Positions 14,411-20,704 of a DNA stretch of 38,553 bases are shown piece by piece (position 1 is the stretch's first letter; every line of letters starts with the position of its first letter). This stretch comes from a virus: IMG/VR virus record IMGVR_UViG_3300036719_006244, positions 1 through 38,553 of that record. One strand, given 5' to 3'. The notes below the pieces were generated by a model. That model saw nothing but the letters and a program-made list of their open reading frames with translations, was not told the DNA's origin and made no database searches. The position numbers and the translations under genes were made by a program.

Positions 14411-15207
14411 GGGGCAAGCCGGGCTTTGCCCTGGCGGTTAGCTGAGTACCAATTGGCAATCTCGGGAATCCAATTTCGAATGGAGCCAGTTAGAAGTTCC
14501 ATAACCCAGCGAATTTCGTACTGAGCATCTGGCTTGAGGCGCACATCAAGCAGGTGCAACCACATGCGAGCATTCATGGTCAGGAAAACATTCTGGAGAA
14601 AGGCTCCCGGCAAAACTTGCCTGGCATGCTCCTCTGATATCCCCTGCCTTCTAAGTTCGTGATACTGGTGGCAAGCGTTCTGGTAGACGATGGCCAGCTT
14701 GGCGTTGTCATGCTCGCTCCAGAGATATGGGTCCCCTTGGCGATCCCTGTAGGTGCCAGGGGGCCGGAAATGGAAAGCCTCCTGAACTGGGAGCGCACCA
14801 GTGGCGACATCGATAAAGCGCTGCCCTGTGTATCGATTGGACTGAACATCGAAAGAGGCAATGCGATGCGTCCTTAGTTGAACCATCGTGTCGTGATCCA
14901 CTTGGAGTAACACCGATAGATGGGCGTGCTCCAGGGGGCCGTAATGTCCGCGATCTCCCTTGAGTAGACGGCGGACAACAATTTCCCCGCAGCGGTCCTC
15001 AGGTAAATCGGTATCCCAGACAGGGACTTCCGAGTAATCGTTGTGAAGAGCAAGGTAGATACGCCGCTGCGGCATATCACCTGTAGGTCCTATCACCCAC
15101 AGCTTGAAGGGGTTTTCTGATTTGGGCGGAACAGGCAGGGGCGCAAGGGCAACCTCCCCGTCTGGGGTGGTTTCCATGAGCCACTCTGGGGTAGGCGCTG
15201 CAGTCAT
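14407..15207 (-). CDS. thyX: Flavin-dependent thymidylate synthase ThyX
   Basis: A 266-residue ThyX. It makes dTMP from dUMP with methylenetetrahydrofolate, FAD and NADPH. The signature R-T-H-R-I-A-S...S-x-R is at residues 112-125, with preceding RGHYGPLEHAHLSVLLQVD and following TGQRF; the C-terminal NARMWLHLLDVRLKPDAQYEIRW helix (substrate and FAD side) is also typical. Length matches the family (about 220-270). ATG at 15207 overlaps the previous TGA; the frame is open further upstream to 15279, but that would overlap the previous gene. It is central to the dTTP route with Dcd, MazG and dNMP kinase found nearby. Confidence 0.93.
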   Translation of the reverse strand: MTAAPTPEWLMETTPDGEVALAPLPVPPKSENPFKLWVIGPTGDMPQRRIYLALHNDYSEVPVWDTDLPEDRCGEIVVRRLLKGDRGHYGPLEHAHLSVLLQVDHDTMVQLRTHRIASFDVQSNRYTGQRFIDVATGALPVQEAFHFRPPGTYRDRQGDPYLWSEHDNAKLAIVYQNACHQYHELRRQGISEEHARQVLPGAFLQNVFLTMNARMWLHLLDVRLKPDAQYEIRWVMELLTGSIRNWIPEIANWYSANRQGKARLAP

Positions 15208-15971
15208 GAGGAAGTGGATAAAGAGTCGACTGTTGGGGATTGTTCGATCAGGGTTCTCAAGCGGCTCAACTGGACACATCGATGCTGTTTCATTGCGGAC
15301 AATGATCGGAGGACTGCATCAGCAGAGTCAGCGTCCTCAACCAAGGCCGCTTGGGCAGCCCTGGCATGACAGATGCACATATGGTTGATAGTCCAATAAA
15401 CAAGGTCAGCTAGACCTTCGCTTTCCGGAGGTTGCCCTCCTGCAATCATTTCCGCCACAGCAGCGGCATCTGCGGCGGAAAGTGCAATGTGAGACTCTAC
15501 AAGCATTGCCTTGATTTCAGCCTTGGCTTCAGGGCTGCTGTCGTGGCAAGTGGGGAGGGCTGATGAATTGACGATCCGCCTCCCCCAAGAAAGAGACAGT
15601 TCGTAAGCATAAGCACGCGCTTCTTGGGCTAGGTCCCATTTCTCGCCTGCGCAAAGGACCTCAAGGCCAGCAATGACAGGATCGAGCGCACAATCACGTT
15701 GCATATCCCTGTCAGCAGGCGAATCCAATTTTAATAGGCAAGCGATCTCCGCGGAGAGGAACTGCCAGAGGACCAGGGAAAGGTCCTTCCCCTTGGAGAG
15801 AGCGCAAAACTCAGTAAATGAGTCGAGATCTTCAGGAGGAAATGCTTCGGGAGGCCCAAAGAAAATGGACAGAGCAATACTTGCAACCGGCCCTGGCAGG
15901 CACGATGAAAAGTGGTGAGTCAACTCGGCCGGGCGGTGGGCCATCCCTTCGAATGCGTGTTTTGTGGACAT
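15204..15971 (-). CDS. Hypothetical helical protein
   Basis: A 255-residue, mostly helical, Ala/Leu/Glu-rich protein with several Cys and His (VYWTINHMCICHARAAQAALVEDA). Two regions look like repeated helical pairs (about 100-130 and 160-230). No motif is recognised. Its TGA overlaps the ThyX start, so it is part of the same operon. Confidence 0.6.
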   Translation of the reverse strand: MSTKHAFEGMAHRPAELTHHFSSCLPGPVASIALSIFFGPPEAFPPEDLDSFTEFCALSKGKDLSLVLWQFLSAEIACLLKLDSPADRDMQRDCALDPVIAGLEVLCAGEKWDLAQEARAYAYELSLSWGRRIVNSSALPTCHDSSPEAKAEIKAMLVESHIALSAADAAAVAEMIAGGQPPESEGLADLVYWTINHMCICHARAAQAALVEDADSADAVLRSLSAMKQHRCVQLSRLRTLIEQSPTVDSLSTSS

Positions 15972-16061
15972 TGAAGACCGCGGGGGTGAGGCCCGGATGA
16001 TTCACATGGCACAACGTACTCTAAAGCGCGCAATCGTGCAAGCTATGTCTTGCAGTCTTAA

Positions 16062-16706
16062 TCACTCGGACTCCAGGGGTCCTTCCACTCTCTGCCTGAT
16101 CCATTCGGCATTGGCTCGCTCAAGCCTGGCGAATGCGGCTGGAGAACAGTCACGAGCAGCCTCGATGTAGGACTGGGTGTCAGAAATCAGGACAGAAGCG
16201 GCAGGGAATAGTTTGATCGTGGCCAATTTCCTGTTGGCGTAAAAGTGTGGGACCCCTTGCACTCGAATATGCAACGGGTTGCAACAGAAGGGATTTTCGC
16301 AGATGTTCTTAACCGGCAGCCTTCCGATGTCGCCCCATGTGAACCAAGTGGCCACTCGAGGCGCAGAGTATTGACGGCCTCCACCCCAATGCCTCTTCAG
16401 GCGGAAGTAGGTGGAGCTGCCGTCTTTGTAATAGGAGCCCTGCCAGTCCCAGCACTCCATTGGGTCGCTGATGTCCACGAGAGACCAGAACTCAAGAAAT
16501 CTCTTGCGGAACTGTGGATGAATCCGTGGCAGGCTTAGCTCTACTCGTCCCTCAGTGAGAGCCCCAATGCAGCGGACGCAAGCGTGGCTGTCGTCGTAGC
16601 GGGGAATCTGACCGTCCAGGGATCCATGGGAGTGATCCAGGAATGGACACAGTGGACCTTGGATGATCCTGCTGTGAAGATCGTTAGGAATTTTCCAGCG
16701 TGGCAT
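16062..16706 (-). CDS. HNH-like zinc protein with altered His
   Basis: A 214-residue protein. Residues about 20-46 may form a zinc finger (CPFLDHSHGS...ACVRC). Residues 84-146 resemble the HNH_3 family of phage and homing endonucleases: ECWDWQGSYYKDG, RVATWFTWGDIGRLP, then VKNICENPFCCNPLHI. In the family the last part reads V(L/C)HxCDNPxCVNPxHL; the His before Cys is Asn here (N134). Cys ligands and the final His are kept, so zinc structure is likely retained but nuclease activity is doubtful. The start at 16706 (MPRWKIP) is chosen over 16766. It overlaps the previous gene by 23 bases. Confidence 0.6.
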   Translation of the reverse strand: MPRWKIPNDLHSRIIQGPLCPFLDHSHGSLDGQIPRYDDSHACVRCIGALTEGRVELSLPRIHPQFRKRFLEFWSLVDISDPMECWDWQGSYYKDGSSTYFRLKRHWGGGRQYSAPRVATWFTWGDIGRLPVKNICENPFCCNPLHIRVQGVPHFYANRKLATIKLFPAASVLISDTQSYIEAARDCSPAAFARLERANAEWIRQRVEGPLESE

Positions 16707-16941
16707 GGTGTTGCAGTCGGGAGACAGCGTGCATGGAGGGAGACTTGAGCCCGTCCCAAATGACATGGGCGTAATTCACGCAAACGCCTGATTTGCCATG
16801 CATGGAGACGGTGGCAACGATCCTGCCAATTCGCCGGCCGAAGCGCTTGCCCTTCTCTAAAGAAGAAGGCGCAAGATGGCCGCCTGGGTTCGGGCGTTCG
16901 ATGACCCTGTCGCCTTCAGCAAAAACACTTCCTTTAGTCAT
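16684..16941 (-). CDS. Small beta-barrel-like hypothetical protein
   Basis: An 85-residue protein with SH3/KOW-like features: SVFAEGDRVIERPN, RIGRIVATVSMHG, VCVNYAHVIWDG. This is the layout of small beta-barrel proteins that bind nucleic acid or protein. ATG overlaps the previous gene's TGA. Family not recognised. Confidence 0.55.
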   Translation of the reverse strand: MTKGSVFAEGDRVIERPNPGGHLAPSSLEKGKRFGRRIGRIVATVSMHGKSGVCVNYAHVIWDGLKSPSMHAVSRLQHHATLENS

Positions 16942-17189
16942 TTGGCATCATCCGATGGAATCATTGGGTAGCCCTTTGGAGGCTTGAAAGACCCGCCAAG
17001 ACTCTCTAGCTGTTTCTCCTGCGGGAGAGGTTCAAAGTCGGTCAGTCGCCATGTTCGCGGTTTGCCATCGGTGCATCCTTCTGGGATGACATCGATTACC
17101 GCAATGCCAGACTCCATGCGCTCTGCCCCTGTAACAATTGCAAGGCGCCCTCGCCCATCAAGGTTGGTCCGTCGAACTCTTTGGTGCAT
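16938..17189 (-). CDS. Small hypothetical protein in nucleotide operon
   Basis: An 83-residue protein with GRGRLAIVTGAER, then a beta stretch and a Pro/Lys-rich end. ATG 17189 (MHQRVRRT) is chosen; ATG 17225 or GTG 17273 would give more overlap with the deaminase-like gene (31 bases here). Function unknown. Confidence 0.5.
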   Translation of the reverse strand: MHQRVRRTNLDGRGRLAIVTGAERMESGIAVIDVIPEGCTDGKPRTWRLTDFEPLPQEKQLESLGGSFKPPKGYPMIPSDDAK

Positions 17190-17745
17190 GGGATGGTTCG
17201 AGTTGGTGTTCACCACAGATTTCATAGTGCGCGCCAAAGATAGCGTCGAACTGTTCTCTAACCAAGAGGACACCTGCTTCTGCGGCCATTGAGCGAATTA
17301 GTCGACGAGCATCTTCCCGTGATGCGGGGATTTGATAGTCAGGCTCAACAATCACCGACACCCCTGCAGCAATTAACAGAGATGCGTCGTGGCATGAATT
17401 GAGCATGGGCCAGCAATACACGGTGCTGCCTCGCAGAGAGGTCCCATGCAAGGCCGCGTGAGAAACCAGGGCTGCTTCCGCACCGAGGTGCATGCCATCC
17501 CAACAGGCGAAATCCGCCTCCCTGGCAGCTGAATTGTTGACACAAGGAGGAAAGCCATCAACGGCTGCGGCAATGATTTGCCCATCTCTTCTGGCTAGAG
17601 CAGAGGATGCCCTAGTCCGGCGCCGAGTTGCTGAAAGACCAATCAGGTCTCGAGCCATTCGAAGCCAGAACTGATTGGCATTCGTGGACTCAGGAGGAAA
17701 GGCGGCCCCGGGCAGCCTCACGTCCAATTGAAAATCAGGCATCAT
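17158..17745 (-). CDS. dCMP-deaminase-like protein lacking zinc ligands
   Basis: A 195-residue protein with the dCMP/cytidine deaminase fold: DGQIIAAAVDGFPP (like the usual NGFP), GAEAALVSHAALHGTSLRGSTVYCW and DASLLIAAGVSVIVEPDY. Active dCMP deaminases have HAE and PCxxC supplying one His and two Cys to Zn. Here the His position is Gly (GAE, residues 88-90) and the Cys-Cys segment reads NSCHDA (about 116-121), so both Cys are absent at their usual places. The catalytic Glu of xAE is kept. It may be a regulatory or scaffolding relative, bind another metal, or be decaying. ATGA overlap with dNMP kinase supports expression. Confidence 0.7.
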   Translation of the reverse strand: MMPDFQLDVRLPGAAFPPESTNANQFWLRMARDLIGLSATRRRTRASSALARRDGQIIAAAVDGFPPCVNNSAAREADFACWDGMHLGAEAALVSHAALHGTSLRGSTVYCWPMLNSCHDASLLIAAGVSVIVEPDYQIPASREDARRLIRSMAAEAGVLLVREQFDAIFGAHYEICGEHQLEPSHAPKSSTDQP

Positions 17746-18650
17746 GAGGCCTTCGTGATGGATGGAGCGTCCGTCGCGCACGATTCATGTTCGATCAAGG
17801 CAAGAGCAAGGTCCTTAGCAAGGTCCTCAGCAAGGGTATCCATGTTTAGGGTTTGGCGATACATCCCTTTGGTGTAGATGGTGTATCCCCGGGGAATGGA
17901 ATAGAGATGATTAGCCTTTCCAAGAACAGAAGCCACAGAAGGGCAGGTCTGATGCACTTCCTTCAGCAAAAAATTGATCGTGGCCTCCAGGTCATCCAGG
18001 GAGCCATCATTGACAATCCGGAGATTGAATCGAGGGTAATTTCTTAGGCGCCCTTCACTTGCATGAAAGCGGGATCGCCAGCGCCTAGGGATGAGGCGAG
18101 ACGCCCAGCTGAGCCACTCCGGCAGTGGGTAATGACGAGGTGTCCCAGGGCGGACGATCTCCCAAAGCTGACCGCCCAGCCGGAGGATTGTGTCGGCTTC
18201 ATCCGGAAAACGGACATCATCCGCGACAACCCGCAAGTCGGCCAACTCCGGGAAATGAACCCCGGTCATGGGATGGTATCGAGCGTTGAGGTAGATCTGG
18301 TACGTGTTCTCCCAACAAAGAAGCCAAAGTCGGCGATTGATCTTCTTTCGCCCCCAGTCGGTGCCAAGGGTCTGGAGGATATGACGCCCCGTGACACCAA
18401 GTTCTGGAATGACTTTTGCCTTGTTCTCATAGAGATACTCCTCTGCATCTGCAGGCAGAACACCAGCATTGATCAAAACGCCCAAGGCGCACTCCTTGAC
18501 AGGACCGGCAAATGGCTCACAGATGAAACCGTGGTAGATATCCAGAATTTCAGCAATAGCACTTTTGCCGGATCCGGGCGCGTGAGACACCAGGCCGATA
18601 AGAGACGGCTTGGTATAAGTTGGATGGCTGAACTGGTTCGTGGTCATCAT
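17742..18650 (-). CDS. Deoxynucleoside monophosphate kinase
   Basis: A 302-residue protein of the T4 gp1-type dNMP kinase group, which phosphorylates dNMPs to dNDPs for phage DNA synthesis. A P-loop SHAPGSGKSA sits near residues 22-31 (LIGLVSHAPGSGKSAIAEIL). GRHILQTLGTDWGR, VVADDVRFPDEADTI (acidic DD and R near residue 150-165) and LRLGGQLWEIVRP agree with the family. ATG at 18650 overlaps the previous stop by one base; GTG at 18653 is also possible. It fits with ThyX to give dTDP. Confidence 0.85.
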   Translation of the reverse strand: MMTTNQFSHPTYTKPSLIGLVSHAPGSGKSAIAEILDIYHGFICEPFAGPVKECALGVLINAGVLPADAEEYLYENKAKVIPELGVTGRHILQTLGTDWGRKKINRRLWLLCWENTYQIYLNARYHPMTGVHFPELADLRVVADDVRFPDEADTILRLGGQLWEIVRPGTPRHYPLPEWLSWASRLIPRRWRSRFHASEGRLRNYPRFNLRIVNDGSLDDLEATINFLLKEVHQTCPSVASVLGKANHLYSIPRGYTIYTKGMYRQTLNMDTLAEDLAKDLALALIEHESCATDAPSITKAS

Positions 18651-18973
18651 CACTCCTGAAATGAAATGTTTACAGTTATCTTGTATGCCCTGCTGCTCGA
18701 AAGACCTGCCTCGGTTTCCTGTTCCTCTTCGGGATCTCTTAGCGGCTCTTCGCTTGCGTTGATACTGAATCCGTGGCCCAGCAAGTCCTCGATATCTGAA
18801 ACCTTTTTCGGTTCCGTGTATGGCATGAAAGGGGTCCCTAATTGGACGTCATGCCATTTCCTGTAAGCCCAGTAACCCTTGGGGTTACCCCTTGTGCCCT
18901 GCCGGTGCACCATGACGTCGCCATCACCGTCCCCGTCCTCTTCGGTTGGCGCTCGATGAGTAATCCAGCTCAT
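18650..18973 (-). CDS. Small acidic protein with ASEEPL repeat
   Basis: A 107-residue protein. The N-terminal part is acidic then Trp/Tyr rich (WAYRKWHDVQLGTPFMPYTEPKKV). Residues about 70-85 read SINASEEPLRDPEEEQET, which is the same unit found twice in the adjacent upstream gene. ATG at 18973 overlaps that gene's stop. Function unknown. Confidence 0.55.
   Translation of the reverse strand: MSWITHRAPTEEDGDGDGDVMVHRQGTRGNPKGYWAYRKWHDVQLGTPFMPYTEPKKVSDIEDLLGHGFSINASEEPLRDPEEEQETEAGLSSSRAYKITVNISFQE
18713..18764. repeat. Third copy of an ASEEPL-coding repeat
   Basis: About 52 bases here are nearly identical to 19222-19273: GGTTTCCTGTTCCTCTTCG is common to both, followed by a GATC and a TCTTCGCTTGCGTT end. 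Both copies encode (minus strand) NASEEPL(N/R)D(L/P)EEEQET in two neighbouring genes. Confidence 0.8.
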
Positions 18974-19470
18974 TGGTCCACCTCGTGCCAATGGCCGCAC
19001 CATTCGCCAACCTCTACCTGCGGCCATAGCGGCTCAAAAGTTTCTGTCGCGAAGTTCCAAGCCTGATGCGGTGGGTGGACACGGCAGGAGACCTTCCAAG
19101 CCCTGCCCCTGTCAGAGGGTCTTGCGTAGTAGCAGTTGCGGCAGCTCTGCTCTTTCGACGGCACACGAGTAAAAGGCTCGGGAGTATTTAGCGGTTCTTC
19201 GCTTGCGTTGACTCCGAGGTTGGTTTCCTGTTCCTCTTCGAGATCATTTAGTGGTTCTTCGCTTGCGTTGACTCCGAGGTTGATTGAACTTTTTGCAATG
19301 ATGCCGTCAATCACTCGTCTTGTCTCGTCAACGCCAATTGGCCCGCGCTCATAAGGATCAGGTTCTGGTAAGAAGTACCCATTGCCTCTGAGGATCCATC
19401 GAAAACGGATGGCGTCAGCGGCGTCGCTTCTGTCAAGCGAGTCAGCTGCTGTCGGGTGTTGATTGTCCAA
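18970..19470 (-). CDS. Hypothetical protein with repeated NASEEPLN and Cys/His end
   Basis: A 166-residue protein from a TTG start at 19470, chosen because AGGAGGA lies 8-14 bases upstream and the upstream gene ends at 19497; the frame extends further upstream without a good signal. NLGVNASEEPLN appears twice (about residues 65-98) with an acidic linker DLEEEQET. The C-terminus (about 110-160) has CRNCYYARP and CRVHPPH and CGHWHE, a possible zinc site. Function unknown. Confidence 0.55.
   Translation of the reverse strand: MDNQHPTAADSLDRSDAADAIRFRWILRGNGYFLPEPDPYERGPIGVDETRRVIDGIIAKSSINLGVNASEEPLNDLEEEQETNLGVNASEEPLNTPEPFTRVPSKEQSCRNCYYARPSDRGRAWKVSCRVHPPHQAWNFATETFEPLWPQVEVGEWCGHWHEVDQ
19186..19282. 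repeat. Two 37-bp direct repeats, 60-bp period
   Basis: Copies at 19186-19222 and 19246-19282 differ by one base and encode NLGVNASEEPLN twice within one gene. A related 52-bp stretch occurs at 18713-18764 in the next gene. The period is 60, a multiple of three. Confidence 0.9.
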
Positions 19471-19496
19471 AGTTCTAGTCCTCCTGATAAATGTTG

Positions 19497-19808
19497 TTAT
19501 GAATCTGACCAAAGCATGCATGCAAGCTCCTTGTGCTGGGCTGGCATGTCCTCCGGTCCCTCCCAAATCGCCTCACTGGTGGAGAGGCCGTCGGCCTCCC
19601 TCATGCGCGTTGCTGTCCACTGTTCAATGCTCCATTCAGTATTGGCCTGCGTGCACATCAGCCGTGCCTTGGGGGCGTTGGTGGCGTAGGCAATGACATG
19701 AAAATCCAAGTTCCGAGGGGAACAGGAATAAGCCCTGAGTCGCCGTTGGGCGATCGATAGCCGGCTGCGACCAGGCTTCGTGTGGCTCGCTTTGGTTGCT
19801 TTGGCCAT
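19497..19808 (-). CDS. Hypothetical protein in metabolic operon
   Basis: A 103-residue protein. A basic N-terminus (MAKATKASHTKPGRSRLSIAQRRLRAY) precedes a beta-alpha region (HVIAYATNAPKARLMC, WSIEQWTATRMREADGLST). ATG at 19808 follows the upstream TGA after two bases. No family recognised. Confidence 0.55.
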   Translation of the reverse strand: MAKATKASHTKPGRSRLSIAQRRLRAYSCSPRNLDFHVIAYATNAPKARLMCTQANTEWSIEQWTATRMREADGLSTSEAIWEGPEDMPAQHKELACMLWSDS

Positions 19809-19810
19809 GA

Positions 19811-20134
19811 TCAACCCTCCACGTCGGCGCCGGAGCCAACAGCTTGAACGGCAATGCTTTCGACGACGTTGGGCTTCCAGCCGGACTCCCAGATCTCCCT
19901 GGCGCGAGTCATGAGTTGGTCACGGGTGAGGAACCCCCACCGCTTAGCGATAGATCTGAGGCGATCAAGGAGATCTCCCGAGAGGAGAGAGCCCTCGTAA
20001 CGCAGGACAAGACGGGCTGCATGAGCGATGTCGGCCTCACAAGGAGTGCCCACTTGTTCAAGGGAGAGGACGATCTGCCTGTCGATGCCGTCCATTGGAT
20101 GGCCGCCCGAGGCTGTGGTTCCAGCAGGATTCAT
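19811..20134 (-). CDS. Hypothetical helical protein, first gene after the repeat region
   Basis: A 107-residue protein, mostly helical (IVLSLEQVGTPCEADIAHAARLVLRYEGSLL, LLDRLRSIAKRWGFLTRDQLMTRAREIWESGW). ATG at 20134 (MNPAGTT) is taken; an ATG at 20095 is possible. It is the first minus-strand gene downstream of the repeat-rich region and may be the head of the metabolic operon. Function unknown. Confidence 0.55.
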   Translation of the reverse strand: MNPAGTTASGGHPMDGIDRQIVLSLEQVGTPCEADIAHAARLVLRYEGSLLSGDLLDRLRSIAKRWGFLTRDQLMTRAREIWESGWKPNVVESIAVQAVGSGADVEG

Positions 20135-20269
20135 GGGGTGAAGGTCTGGCGTGCGGATTGTAAGCCTTCTGACGCAGATGGGCAATGGTTTGGTATGTAA
20201 AGAGCCGGCGGGGTGCCTATCAGGAGGCTTCCCAGAATTTGGAAAAGTACATGTTGATACAGTGCCGCG

Positions 20270-20600
20270 AGTGCCTTCGAGCTTGACACGGGCAAAACGA
20301 CTGGGGCGGAAGGAGTTTGACGAGGTGTGTCAAGGTCGTCAAGCTTTTCCTATACCTTCCTAGGGAAATTCCCTTATTCCAGGAAATCCCTTGTCAGCAC
20401 TGTCTTGTCAAGGATAGCAAGAATTCAAAGAGCTAGGCAAGGACAAAAGCTTGACACCAAGGGGAACCCAGCAAGAGAGACCTTGGAATTTATTTTTCCC
20501 AGAAAAGGTTTGGAGAAAGCTTGACACAGCCAACACCGCAGCTTAAACCCCTTGCCACAACAGGCGTTTCCCCGTGTCAAACCCCTTGACACACAGGCGG
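20270..20600. other. CTTGACAC repeat region, candidate replication origin
   Basis: No convincing gene lies between 20135 and 20704. About 330 bases in it hold at least seven copies of a (AA)GCTTGACAC-like unit in both directions: AGCTTGACAC (20280), GTGTCAAG (20327), GTCAAGCTT (20338), TTGTCAAG (20405), AAAGCTTGACACC (20446), AAAGCTTGACACA (20516), GTGTCAA (20574) and CTTGACAC (20585). The last two form an inverted pair. An A+T-rich stretch (around 20486-20505) and a palindrome GGGAAATTCCC (20363-20373) lie inside. Repeats plus A+T segment beside a primase-helicase gene is typical of iteron-type origins. Because TTGACA is also a -35 consensus, a promoter/operator array is the alternative. Confidence 0.5.
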
Positions 20601-20704
20601 CAAGTGGGGACATTCCGGGCGGTAGTCCAGCGAGTCTCACCCGCAAGCAAGAAAAAGTCCCGCAAGACGCGTCTGGCAGGGTGCAACACAGATAGTCGCA
20701 GGGG

